Made by a program: the position numbers and the translations under genes
Part shown: positions 1-6,738 of the stretch, in pieces
Position numbering within the stretch: the stretch's first letter is position 1
Layout of the letters: every line of letters begins with the position of its first letter
The notes under the pieces: model-generated
Seen by the model: only the letters and a program-made list of their open reading frames with translations
Database searches by the model: none
What the model was told of the DNA's origin: nothing
DNA from: Acetatifactor sp.
Lineage (GTDB): Bacteria > Bacillota > Clostridia > Lachnospirales > Lachnospiraceae
DNA: 12,942 nt
Direction of reading: 5' to 3'
Assembly: GCA_016303085.1 (NCBI GenBank)
Contig: JAEDMI010000046.1
Span: forward strand, 1-12,942

Positions 1-211
1 CATCGTTCACTACTCTGTCACCAATCTTCAACTCACCGGAGGTGATATCTTCCAGACCTGCAATCATACGAAGGGTAGTAGACTTACCACATCCTGAAGG
101 TCCTACGAAGATGATGAACTCCTGATCTGCGATTTCAAGGTTGAAATCCTTAACTGCCTCAAAGCCGTTGGGATATACCTTGCAAACATTTTTCAAAGAT
201 AAACTTGCCAT
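1..211 (-). CDS. ugpC: Sugar ABC transporter ATP-binding protein, UgpC/MsmK type (N-terminal part, cut by window edge)
   Basis: The first 70 codons read MASLSLKNVCKVYPNGFEAV and continue into a Walker A motif, GPSGCGKST, at residues 37-45, followed by LRMIAGLEDITSGEL. This is the opening of the MalK/MsmK/UgpC group of ATPases, which energise carbohydrate importers from the cytoplasmic face of the membrane. The family is normally about 360-370 residues with a C-terminal regulatory OB domain, which would lie beyond position 1. The ATG at 211 has an AAAGGAG ribosome binding site just upstream. No permease or binding-protein gene is present in the window, and in Clostridia such an ATPase is often a stand-alone gene serving several importers (family knowledge). 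The substrate cannot be told from this part; the symbol refers to the subfamily, not to proven glycerol-phosphate transport. Confidence 0.9.
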   Translation of the reverse strand, partial: MASLSLKNVCKVYPNGFEAVKDFNLEIADQEFIIFVGPSGCGKSTTLRMIAGLEDITSGELKIGDRVVND

Positions 212-250
212 AACATAACTCCTTTCATCTTTACAAACTTCTTGTCACTT

Positions 251-273
251 GTTGAGCGGACACACCGCCCAAC
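251..273 (-). promoter_or_regulatory. 5'-UTR stem-loop ahead of the ugpC-type gene
   Basis: Read on the minus strand, the arms GTTGGGCGG and CCGCTCAAC form a 9-bp stem (one G-U pair) around a TGTGT loop. It begins about 9 nt after the proposed -10 box, so it would sit at the very 5' end of the mRNA, and it ends about 40 nt before the ATG. No T-run follows, so it is not an intrinsic terminator. A role in mRNA stability or as an operator is possible; this is inference. Confidence 0.5.
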
Positions 274-281
274 CTGAAAAT

Positions 282-310
282 AGTATAACGAAAATCCGAT
301 TTTAACGCCA
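282..310 (-). promoter_or_regulatory. Candidate promoter for the ugpC-type gene
   Basis: A TATACT -10 box lies at 282-287 on the minus strand, about 70 bp before the ATG. The -35 region at the right spacing (TGGCGT or GGCGTT, 305-310) is poor, so the call rests mainly on the -10 box and on the absence of an obvious read-through design from the preceding yesL-like gene. No clear terminator for that gene is seen in 311-434. Confidence 0.35.
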
Positions 311-434
311 TACCACTATTTCACAAAGATTTTTGAGCGGATTGTATGATTTGCTTATAATCCTGCCTTTTTTTCCCACGGCCTGTCACATTGCATAAAA
401 TCCATTCTTAATCTTAGACAAATTTCACAACCGT

Positions 435-1154
435 TTACTGATTTATCTGCTTATCCGCCAAGGCAGGGTCAAGTTCATCCTTAAAGATTCTCTCGTCCTC
501 CTCCGGTTCACTTTCTCCACCCTCGGAAGTACTTTCGGCCAATATCTGATCCTCCAGCTTTTTGAAAAACTTATTGTACAGTTTTGCCGAGACCCATGCC
601 GGAAGCGACAGACCGAAGAGCAGTGCCAGCGGCATCAGTTGTATCACAAAGAAGAAAACCACAACCGGAATCGCATACATAATAATCATCAATACTGTCT
701 TCGGTAACTGCATTAGGCTCATCAGAAATGCATTCTTAATTGTTCTGAACACCGTATTTTCAAACTTCGCCAGCACCGGGAAAACATACATCAGCGCAAA
801 GAGCACCAGAATTGAAATTGCTATGATAACGCCCTGAAACCAGTCACCGAATTCTATACCGGAATTTCTCATAATGATAAAATCTCCGACCAGAATCAGG
901 ATTACAAACAGAAAAATCAGCCAAATAAGTGTAGCCTGCTTAAAGTTTTCCTTAAATGACTTAAAAAAACCTCTGGTAATATAACACTCTTCATTTCTTG
1001 CTATCTTCAGCGCCATATAGTTCATGGCCGTCAAGGATGCGCCGATTGTCACAATGGGCAGACAACAGAGCAGCGTCAGTACATTCAGCCACATCAAATC
1101 AGCCATCTTTCCCAGCCCCTGCATTAAAGGACTGTCCAAATTTAAAAATTTCAT
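435..1154 (-). CDS. YesL-like DUF624 integral membrane protein
   Basis: The 239-residue protein has hydrophobic spans at about 21-43, 74-95, 106-129 and a long one at 153-190 that could cross twice. It ends in a strongly acidic tail (about 207-232, with runs such as EPEEDE). The opening, LDSPLMQGLGKMADLMWLNV followed by LCCLPIVTIGASLTAM, is the signature start of YesL/DUF624 proteins. In Firmicutes these are usually encoded near sugar ABC transporters; the molecular function is not established. The ATG at 1154 is preceded by TAGGAGG, which itself contains the TAG stop of the upstream acetyltransferase gene. The gene is therefore the last member of a tightly packed operon and probably translationally coupled. 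The next gene on this strand is a sugar-ABC ATPase, which fits the family's usual company, although that gene seems to have its own promoter. Confidence 0.87.
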   Translation of the reverse strand: MKFLNLDSPLMQGLGKMADLMWLNVLTLLCCLPIVTIGASLTAMNYMALKIARNEECYITRGFFKSFKENFKQATLIWLIFLFVILILVGDFIIMRNSGIEFGDWFQGVIIAISILVLFALMYVFPVLAKFENTVFRTIKNAFLMSLMQLPKTVLMIIMYAIPVVVFFFVIQLMPLALLFGLSLPAWVSAKLYNKFFKKLEDQILAESTSEGGESEPEEDERIFKDELDPALADKQINQ

Positions 1155-1164
1155 GTTTTTCCTC

Positions 1165-1650
1165 CTAAAACACTTTCTCCATAGCCGTCACCCGAATTCC
1201 GGAATATTCCTCCTCCGGTTTTACGGTGTGAAAGCCCAGCCGCCTGTAAAAGTTTATGGCATAGGGCGCTGCCTTCAACGACATATATCGCTCTCCGGCT
1301 TCTCCCTTCAGGTAATCGCACAGGGCAGTGAGAATAGCCCTCCCCACTCCTCTGCGGTGATAATTTTCATCCACGAACAAAAGTGACAAATGGTTCCTGT
1401 TCCGAATGGATCCGGCTCCGATTACCTCATTTCCGTCAAGTGCTACCATCATCAGGTACTCTCCCTTGAGAAACGCAACGTACAAATCGTCATCCGTTAT
1501 AAAATCAAAGAAGTTTTTGATTCCCTCACGGCTGTAGTCCTGCCCTTCAAACTTAAGGAAGGTACGCCATATCATCTTCATGGCAGGTGCCCATTCATCT
1601 TCCCGTGCCCACCTGATTTCATAGGGCAGCTGTCTGTTTCCCGTTTCCAT
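1165..1650 (-). CDS. GNAT-family N-acetyltransferase
   Basis: The 161-residue protein is one GNAT domain. The acetyl-CoA pyrophosphate-binding motif A is visible as YHRRGVGRAILTAL (residues 97-110), preceded by the beta-4 strand HLSLLFVDENY. A late ALKAAPYAINFYRRLGF-like segment (SLKAAPYAINFYRRLGF) is the usual motif B. Such enzymes transfer an acetyl group from acetyl-CoA to an amine; the acceptor cannot be read from the sequence. The ATG at 1650 lies 3 bp after the stop of the hydrolase gene. The ribosome binding site is weak (a G-rich GGGGCGGCAG), so translation probably depends on coupling to the gene upstream. The stop codon is embedded in the ribosome binding site of the following yesL-like gene. 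Confidence 0.88.
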   Translation of the reverse strand: METGNRQLPYEIRWAREDEWAPAMKMIWRTFLKFEGQDYSREGIKNFFDFITDDDLYVAFLKGEYLMMVALDGNEVIGAGSIRNRNHLSLLFVDENYHRRGVGRAILTALCDYLKGEAGERYMSLKAAPYAINFYRRLGFHTVKPEEEYSGIRVTAMEKVF

Positions 1651-1653
1651 TAC

Positions 1654-2631
1654 TTACTGCCGCCCCGTCTGTTCATTTTCCTCTGTCCCGCCTTTACGCA
1701 GAACTGTTTCTTCCAGCCAGCCTAAAATGTCATTCATTACTTCATCCCGGTTCGTCTCGTTCAGCAGTTCATGTCTGCCTCCCTCATAAAGTCTCAACTG
1801 CACGTTTTCAAGACCCGCACTCCGGAGACTGTCATAGGCTTTGCGGACTCCGCGGCCATAGTCTCCCACCGGGTCGGCGTCACCTGAGACCATCAACACC
1901 GGAAGCTTCTTGGGAATACGCTCCAGATTCGCCGGATTATGAAGTCTGGATATCAGTTCAAATAAAGTGGCAAAACCATTCACTGTAAACGTGAAGCCGC
2001 ACATGGGATCAGCTATGTATTTTTCTACGCGCTCATCATCACGGCTCAACCAGTCCATGGGAGTTCCGGAGTTTTGAATTCTCTTGTTATAGCTGCCAAA
2101 TGCCAGCTTGTCAAGTAATTTGCTCACATGCTCCGAACCGCAGAAGGCCTTTTGAATTCCTGCTATGACCTTGGAAGCAGCCAACACCATAGGTGACTGC
2201 ATGCCGGTACCCATGATAATCGCTGCGGTCACACCTGTTCCGTAACGGAACATATAGTTTCTCGTAATAAAGGAGCCCATACTGTGCCCCATGATGACAT
2301 AGGGCACATTGGGATATAACGCCTGAGTCGCTTTCTTCAGTCTGTGCATATCCCGCACCAGTACCGTAGCCGGATCCTGCTCGCAGAAATAACCGTATTT
2401 TCCTGTTTTACCCACGGATTTTCCGTGTCCCATATGGTCCTCACCGGTGACAACAAAGCCTCTCTCCGTGAGGAATTCGGCAAACTCCTCATATCTCTCG
2501 ATGTACTCCGCCATGCCGTGTACAATCTGCAGCACACAGCGAATGTCCTCTTCCCTGTCCGGCGTATACCTGACAGCGTGAAGTCTGCTCTTACCGTCTC
2601 TTGAGTCGTAATAAAACTCTTCCTTTACCAT
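1654..2631 (-). CDS. Alpha/beta hydrolase, monoacylglycerol lipase / lysophospholipase-like
   Basis: The 325-residue protein is a Hydrolase_4/PldB-type serine hydrolase. It has the oxyanion segment HGMAE (38-42), the nucleophile elbow GHSMGS with Ser117, a predicted catalytic Asp253 in SGDADPVGD, and His287 in GGRHE. The lid region between about 145 and 215 is long and partly hydrophobic, as in monoacylglycerol lipases. The likely substrate is a fatty-acyl ester, but that is family inference. I chose the ATG at 2631 because AGAGGTGG lies 5 nt upstream; a longer reading from a TTG at 2664 has no such site. There is no signal peptide, so the enzyme should be cytoplasmic. It heads a three-gene operon with the acetyltransferase and the YesL-like protein. 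Confidence 0.88.
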   Translation of the reverse strand: MVKEEFYYDSRDGKSRLHAVRYTPDREEDIRCVLQIVHGMAEYIERYEEFAEFLTERGFVVTGEDHMGHGKSVGKTGKYGYFCEQDPATVLVRDMHRLKKATQALYPNVPYVIMGHSMGSFITRNYMFRYGTGVTAAIIMGTGMQSPMVLAASKVIAGIQKAFCGSEHVSKLLDKLAFGSYNKRIQNSGTPMDWLSRDDERVEKYIADPMCGFTFTVNGFATLFELISRLHNPANLERIPKKLPVLMVSGDADPVGDYGRGVRKAYDSLRSAGLENVQLRLYEGGRHELLNETNRDEVMNDILGWLEETVLRKGGTEENEQTGRQ

Positions 2632-2701
2632 AATCCACCTCTTAGCTTTCGGGCATTTGTTCAATTATTCATAAAAGGGTATTTTGCGACCTTTTAAAGC
2701 G

Positions 2702-2730
2702 AGTATAACTCATTTGGACATAAAAATTAA
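2702..2730 (-). promoter_or_regulatory. Candidate promoter of the hydrolase-acetyltransferase-yesL operon
   Basis: A TATACT -10 box (2702-2707) and a weak TTAATT -35 box (2725-2730) are separated by 17 bp. Transcription would start near 2695, giving a leader of about 64 nt to the ATG at 2631 and excluding nothing of the chosen coding region. The region is AT-rich and intergenic. Confidence 0.45.
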
Positions 2731-2776
2731 GTACTTTCGCACAAATTTAATAAACTTTTCCGTTACCTCTTCCAAA

Positions 2777-4756
2777 TCAACAGATTTCCGCTCCGGCAGG
2801 CATTTCCTTCTCGGGCTTCATCAGCGCCAGATTACCCTCCGCATCCTCCGCACACAGAAGCATTCCCTCGGAAAGAACGCCTGCCAGAGTTGCGGGCTTT
2901 AAGTTCACAAGCACCATCACCTTCTTACCTACCATTTCCTCAGGGGAATAATAAGCCTTGATACCGGATACAATCTGCTTTACCTGACTTCCGATTTTCA
3001 CCTGACTGCACAAAAGCTTCTTGGACTTGGGTACCGCTTCACAGGCAATGATTTCTCCCACTTGAAACTGAAGCTTCGCGAAGTCATCATAGGAAATCTC
3101 CGACTTTGCCTCAATATCTATGACATTGCTGTCATTTTCTTCCTCGGCTGCTTCCTCCTCAGCCGCTGCAAGCATAGAAGCTTCCAGCTCCTCTTCCTTC
3201 TTTGCCACTTCCTTCATATCCAGTCGCGCAAACAGGATTTCCGGCTGGTCTGTCACCTTATTCCCGTTAGGGTAAAGTCCGAACTTCTCCAGCTTGTCAA
3301 AGTCTCGCAGACTTGTATTCAGCTGTTTTGCGATTTTTTCCGCTGTCTCCGGCATATAGGGCTGAAGCAGGGATGCCCCGATCACAATGCTCTCCACCAG
3401 ATTGTAAAGCACGGTGGAAAGACGGTCTGCCTTCGCTTCATCCTTCGCCAGAACCCATGGTTCCGTCTCATCAATGTATTTATTGCATCGCTTGAATACA
3501 CCAAAAATTTCCGTCAATGCGTCTGCCACGCGGAGCGTTTCCATCTTTTCCGCAACCTTGGCATAAGCTCCGGTAACAACCGCTTTCAAATCCTCATCCA
3601 CCGCAGCATCTGCTGCACCCTTGTCAGTCACAACACCGTCAAAATACTTGTTGCTCATGGAGACCGTACGGTTTACCAGATTGCCCAGCGTATTTGCCAA
3701 ATCAGAATTGGTACGCTCGGCAATCAACTCCCAAGTGGCATTGCCGTCGTTGTCGTAAGGCATTTCATGAAGCATATAATAACGCACGGCATCCACGCCG
3801 AAGAAGTCAATCAGATCATCCACGTAGATGACATTGCCTTTGGACTTGCTCATCTTACCTCCGCTCATCAAAAGCCAGGGATGGCCGAATACCTGCTTGG
3901 GCAGAGGCTCGCCCAGCGCCATCAGGAAAATGGGCCAGTAGATAGTATGGAAACGAATGATATCCTTGCCGATGAGATGAAGGTCTGCTGGCCAAAACTT
4001 CTTGTACTGCTCCGAGCTGTTTCCGTCGGCGTCATAGCCGATACCGGTGATATAGTTGGTCAGGGCATCCAGCCACACATACACCACATGCTTGTCGTCA
4101 AAATCCACCGGAATCCCCCACTTAAAAGAGGTTCTGGATACACACAAATCCTGAAGCCCGGGCAGGAGAAAATTGTTCATCATCTCGTTCTTCCGGGATA
4201 CGGGCTGAATAAATTCCGGATGCTCGTTGATATGCTTAATCAATCTGTCCGCATATTTACTCATACGGAAGAAGTATGCCTCCTCCTTGGCAGGCTTTAC
4301 CTCTCTGCCGCAATCGGGACACTTTCCGTCCACCAGCTGGCTCTCTGTCCAGAAGGACTCACAGGGCGTACAATACATGCCCTCGTAAGCCCCTTTATAG
4401 ATATCTCCCTGGTCATAAAGACGCTTAAAAATTTTCTGTACCTGTTTCTCATGATATTCATCGGTGGTACGGATAAATTTGTCATAGGAAATATTCAGCA
4501 TGTCACACATTCCGCGGATAATCCCCGCCACATTGTCCACAAATTCCTTCGGTGACACACCCGCATCCTGAGCTTTCAGTTCAATCTTCTGTCCGTGTTC
4601 GTCGGTTCCGGTCTGAAAGAAAACATCATAGCCTTCCTTTCTCTTGAACCGTGCAATGCTGTCCGCCAGCACAATTTCGTAGTTATTGCCAATGTGAGGC
4701 TTACCGGAGGTGTAAGCGATGGCTGTCGTCAAATAATAAGGTCCTTTGTTCTGCAT
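2777..4756 (-). CDS. metG: Methionyl-tRNA synthetase with C-terminal tRNA-binding domain
   Basis: The enzyme charges tRNA-Met with methionine in the cytoplasm and supplies both initiation and elongation. Class I signatures are clear: HIGN at residues 21-24 and KMSKS near residue 300. One zinc knuckle sits in the connective insertion (CTPC at 128-131, CPDC at 145-148). The alpha-helical anticodon-binding domain follows. An unusually acidic Glu/Ala-rich linker (about 512-553) joins it to a Trbp111/EMAP-II-like tRNA-binding OB domain from about 554 to the end. The total of 659 residues fits dimeric bacterial MetRS carrying this extra domain. The ATG at 4756 follows AAGGAG 8 nt upstream. Expression should be controlled by the T-box leader directly upstream. 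The long open frame on the opposite strand inside this gene is a codon-bias shadow. Confidence 0.98.
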   Translation of the reverse strand: MQNKGPYYLTTAIAYTSGKPHIGNNYEIVLADSIARFKRKEGYDVFFQTGTDEHGQKIELKAQDAGVSPKEFVDNVAGIIRGMCDMLNISYDKFIRTTDEYHEKQVQKIFKRLYDQGDIYKGAYEGMYCTPCESFWTESQLVDGKCPDCGREVKPAKEEAYFFRMSKYADRLIKHINEHPEFIQPVSRKNEMMNNFLLPGLQDLCVSRTSFKWGIPVDFDDKHVVYVWLDALTNYITGIGYDADGNSSEQYKKFWPADLHLIGKDIIRFHTIYWPIFLMALGEPLPKQVFGHPWLLMSGGKMSKSKGNVIYVDDLIDFFGVDAVRYYMLHEMPYDNDGNATWELIAERTNSDLANTLGNLVNRTVSMSNKYFDGVVTDKGAADAAVDEDLKAVVTGAYAKVAEKMETLRVADALTEIFGVFKRCNKYIDETEPWVLAKDEAKADRLSTVLYNLVESIVIGASLLQPYMPETAEKIAKQLNTSLRDFDKLEKFGLYPNGNKVTDQPEILFARLDMKEVAKKEEELEASMLAAAEEEAAEEENDSNVIDIEAKSEISYDDFAKLQFQVGEIIACEAVPKSKKLLCSQVKIGSQVKQIVSGIKAYYSPEEMVGKKVMVLVNLKPATLAGVLSEGMLLCAEDAEGNLALMKPEKEMPAGAEIC

Positions 4757-4775
4757 ATTCTTCTCTCCTTTTCCA

Positions 4776-5169
4776 ACTAAAAAGCCCGCCTTCCGCGCAT
4801 TTCACGCAAGAAGACGAGCCCTATGCCCGTGGTACCACTTCTCTTTATCCGGCCCTCATGAGCCGAACCTCTTCGGGACAGGACACCGATAAGTTCTGTG
4901 TCAGCCCTATCCGCTATAACAGGCGGAACCTGTCGCAGCCTTACCTTCCATGTTGCCCATCAGCGAAGTTTCACGAATGTCCGCAAATTCTTCACGCAAT
5001 TCCACATGCAGGCTCGGTGCGCTGCTCGGAAGCCATCTTCCGCTTATCCTATCTTCATTCCTCTCAACGGCGGCTGCCGGTATCTGCGGGGCATCCCCGA
5101 ATGCCGCCGGAATGTTCTCTGTAAAGCATCGGCTAAGCGTACTCTCTTCGTCACTGCGTTTTTCACTTG
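4776..5169 (-). ncRNA. T-box riboswitch leader of metG, specifier AUG (Met)
   Basis: The leader runs from the predicted start near 5169 to the terminator. Stem I opens with GACGAAGAGAGTACG (loop E motif AGUA at 5140-5143). CGCUUA (5134-5139) pairs with UAAGCG (5041-5046), and directly after that helix comes GAAG-AUG-G. This places the specifier codon AUG at 5034-5036, in the same position as GGC in the glyQS T-box. The lower helix GAAG/CUUC (5146-5149 with 5029-5032) closes below. The distal part of stem I is GC-rich (CATTCC/GGAATG and GGCGGC/GCCGCC). Later hairpins include ACAGG/CCTGT and CCGAA-GAGG-TTCGG. The antiterminator (4809-4842) pairs AGAAG with CUUCU and CGGGC with GCUCG, leaving a bulge with UGGU at 4834-4837. 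UGGU would pair with ACCA of a tRNA with discriminator A. Uncharged tRNA-Met should therefore favour read-through into metG. Confidence 0.93.
4779..4820 (-). terminator. Intrinsic terminator of the metG T-box leader
   Basis: On the minus strand the arms starting GCTCGTCTTCTTGCGT and ATGCGCGGAAGGCGGGC pair over about 16 bp, with one bulged base, around a GAA loop and are followed by five T residues. The 5' arm shares bases with the antiterminator (4809-4842), so the two structures exclude each other. This is the regulatory decision point of the leader rather than an operon end. Confidence 0.87.
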
Positions 5170-5175
5170 TCAAAC

Positions 5176-5205
5176 AGGATAACACAGATTCCCCTGATAT
5201 GTCAA
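5176..5205 (-). promoter_or_regulatory. Promoter of the metG T-box transcript
   Basis: A perfect TTGACA -35 box (5200-5205) is followed after 18 bp by TATCCT (5176-5181) with an upstream TG, an extended -10 arrangement. It begins only 22 bp after the stop of the preceding gene. This is the best-looking housekeeping promoter in the window, fitting a leader whose control is by attenuation rather than by initiation. Confidence 0.8.
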
Positions 5206-5227
5206 TGGAGGAGCTCCCCCTTTTCCT

Positions 5228-5899
5228 CTACTTTTTCGTTGTCAGGCGGCTGTATTCACCCTTTCTGTCATAGGAATCCATCAGGTAGCTCTCATCCGTC
5301 AATATACAGTCTATCTCCAGCTCATCCTTTCTATACTTGCTCCGCTTTCGCAAATCCTCCTCGGGCTTCTGCTCCGACTTCGCCTGAAAGGAATTTTTAG
5401 TCTGAAAACGTAAAAAGCGTCCCGGCAGCTTTCCTGCCAACTGCCCTGCCACACCTCTTACCTTAGCGCGGACACGCAAAAAAGGATTGACAGGCACCGC
5501 CGAATTGCTGCTCTGCACAGTCTGAAAATATGGATTTATCTCCGGCTGTCGCATTCCTGCCGTCTTTTCTCCCTGCCCGGTCAGTCTTACATCTCCCAGC
5601 TGAGTCATTATCTGTTCCTGTCCTGGCTTATCTCCGGTCTGTGCGGCAGAGGACATCATCTGATTTCCCCATATTCCCTTCAGAAACCTTCTCCCGCTTT
5701 CCAGTGTCTTCTGCATCCATTCCGACAGGGAAAATCCGGCATCCTGCTGCTGTTGCTGCATCTGAAACGTCTTTGCGCTCATGTCGGAAGACATGGCGGC
5801 TCCTCCGGGTTCCTTTTTTATATGTGTATGGTCGTGCAGACAATTTGTCACCTGATGGCTGTCCGAACCGTGACGGTTATCGACTCCTCCCAGCTGCAT
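5228..5899 (-). CDS. Hypothetical protein, low-complexity, Q-tract and basic C-terminal half
   Basis: I do not recognise this 223-residue protein. The ATG at 5899 has an excellent AAAGGAGG site 5 nt upstream. The N-terminal 35 residues hold five His and one Cys (His10, 15, 22, 24, 26; Cys20). A five-glutamine tract follows (about 48-52), then a possible amphipathic segment FSLSEWMQKTLESGRRFLKG. The middle is low-complexity and polar, and about 140-200 is strongly basic. The last 40 residues mix charges and end in RLTTKK. There is no signal peptide or membrane span, so it should be cytoplasmic. A second in-frame ATG at 5794 (Met36) also has a good GGAGGA site and could be the true or an additional start. 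The gene lies between rpe and the metG promoter; the context does not suggest a function. Confidence 0.7.
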   Translation of the reverse strand: MQLGGVDNRHGSDSHQVTNCLHDHTHIKKEPGGAAMSSDMSAKTFQMQQQQQDAGFSLSEWMQKTLESGRRFLKGIWGNQMMSSAAQTGDKPGQEQIMTQLGDVRLTGQGEKTAGMRQPEINPYFQTVQSSNSAVPVNPFLRVRAKVRGVAGQLAGKLPGRFLRFQTKNSFQAKSEQKPEEDLRKRSKYRKDELEIDCILTDESYLMDSYDRKGEYSRLTTKK

Positions 5900-5938
5900 G
5901 GCCGCCTCCTTTCAAACCTGTACTTCCGCACTCTGCCT

Positions 5939-5969
5939 CTTTTCGGCATATATTATTTACCTTTTCGGC
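5939..5969 (-). repeat. Pair of 9-bp direct repeats flanking an AT-rich tract
   Basis: GCCGAAAAG (minus strand) occurs at 5961-5969 and again at 5939-5947, 22 bp apart, about two helical turns. The bases between are AT-rich (TAAATAATATAT) and could supply a -10 box for the hypothetical gene that starts at 5899. Whether this is a promoter with paired operator sites or chance cannot be settled from one sequence. No convincing -35 box is present. Confidence 0.3.
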
Positions 5970-6015
5970 TGTTGCAGAATGTAGTTCTTCGTCCGGCTGC
6001 GTTTACTCTTTCTCT

Positions 6016-6663
6016 CTAAAATTTTCTTAAAAATATTCTTACATTTTCCGCGATATCATTTTTAAATACTGCGGAGCCTGCCACAATGACATTGGCGCCC
6101 GCTTCAAGAGCAGACTCCACATTTTCGTCGTTGATACCGCCGTCCACCTCAATATCCACGTTCAGCCCACGGTCTGCAATTACTTTTCGGATTTTTCTTA
6201 CCTTATCCAAACATTCCGGAATCAGCTTCTGTCCGCCGAAGCCCGGTTCCACGGTCATGACAAGCACCATGTCAACCAGCTCCAGATACGGCTCCACAGT
6301 CTTCGCGGGAGTTCCGGGTTTTATGGTAATTCCCACCTTTTTCCCAAGGCTGCGAATCTTTGCTATAGTCCCCTTTACGTCTGACGTGGCCTCCAGATGA
6401 AAATTAATCAAATCTGCACCGCTCTCGGCAAACTCTTTCACATACCGCTCCGGTCTGTCAATCATCAGATGAACATCAAAAAAAATATCAGAGCATTTAC
6501 GGATAGAACGAATCACAGGCATTCCATAGGAAATGGACGGCACAAAAATACCGTCCATCACATCTATATGCAGATACTCTGCTCCTGCAAGCTCCACTTC
6601 CTTTATTTGTTCACCCAACTTGCAAAAATCAGCCGACAAAATCGACGGAGATAAAATATTCAT
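6016..6663 (-). CDS. rpe: Ribulose-phosphate 3-epimerase
   Basis: This cytoplasmic TIM-barrel enzyme interconverts D-ribulose 5-phosphate and D-xylulose 5-phosphate in the pentose phosphate pathway. The 215 residues match the family length. Visible signatures are SPSILSADF (5-13), HIDVMDG with His32 and Asp34, HLMI with His65, MTVEPGFGGQ (136-145), and VDGGIN with Asp174. The His/Asp/His/Asp set forms the metal site and the acid-base pair. The start at 6663 is fixed by GAGGAGG 6 nt upstream; in-frame codons further out belong to the 5' leader. The neighbouring transketolase and arabinose genes feed the same sugar-phosphate pool, although an amidase gene intervenes and rpe has its own promoter-like sequence. 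Confidence 0.97.
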   Translation of the reverse strand: MNILSPSILSADFCKLGEQIKEVELAGAEYLHIDVMDGIFVPSISYGMPVIRSIRKCSDIFFDVHLMIDRPERYVKEFAESGADLINFHLEATSDVKGTIAKIRSLGKKVGITIKPGTPAKTVEPYLELVDMVLVMTVEPGFGGQKLIPECLDKVRKIRKVIADRGLNVDIEVDGGINDENVESALEAGANVIVAGSAVFKNDIAENVRIFLRKF

Positions 6664-6688
6664 AATATGCCTCCTCATTATCAGTCCC

Positions 6689-6717
6689 ATTTTACCAGAG
6701 AAATCAGGTAACCGCAA
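6689..6717 (-). promoter_or_regulatory. Candidate rpe promoter
   Basis: TAAAAT (6689-6694) with the extended TGG just upstream is preceded after 17 bp by TTGCGG (6712-6717). It lies in the 75-bp gap between the amidase stop and the rpe start and would give a short leader of about 20 nt. Confidence 0.5.
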
Positions 6718-6738
6718 CACGAAATCCAAAATGACGGC

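Noticed and set aside
2632..2664. Longer start (TTG at 2664) for the alpha/beta hydrolase
   Set aside because: No ribosome binding site for the TTG, whereas the ATG at 2631 has AGAGGTGG at proper spacing and gives a family-like N-terminus.
2718..2748. AT-rich hairpin ending in TTTTT after metG as an intrinsic terminator
   Set aside because: The outer stem is only 5 A-T pairs with a mismatch inside; too weak to call, and no better terminator was found for metG.
3062..4555. Long open frame (497 codons) on the plus strand
   Set aside because: It lies wholly antisense to metG, has no ribosome binding site that stands out and no recognisable domain; it follows from metG codon use.
4907..5185. 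Minus-strand open frame of 92 codons upstream of metG
   Set aside because: It coincides with the T-box leader, whose base-pairing explains the sequence; it begins before the predicted transcription start and has no good ribosome binding site.
5207..5220. GC-rich palindrome (GGGGGAGCTCCTCC on the minus strand) after the hypothetical gene as a terminator
   Set aside because: The stem would be only about 5 bp and no T-run follows; it abuts the metG -35 box instead.
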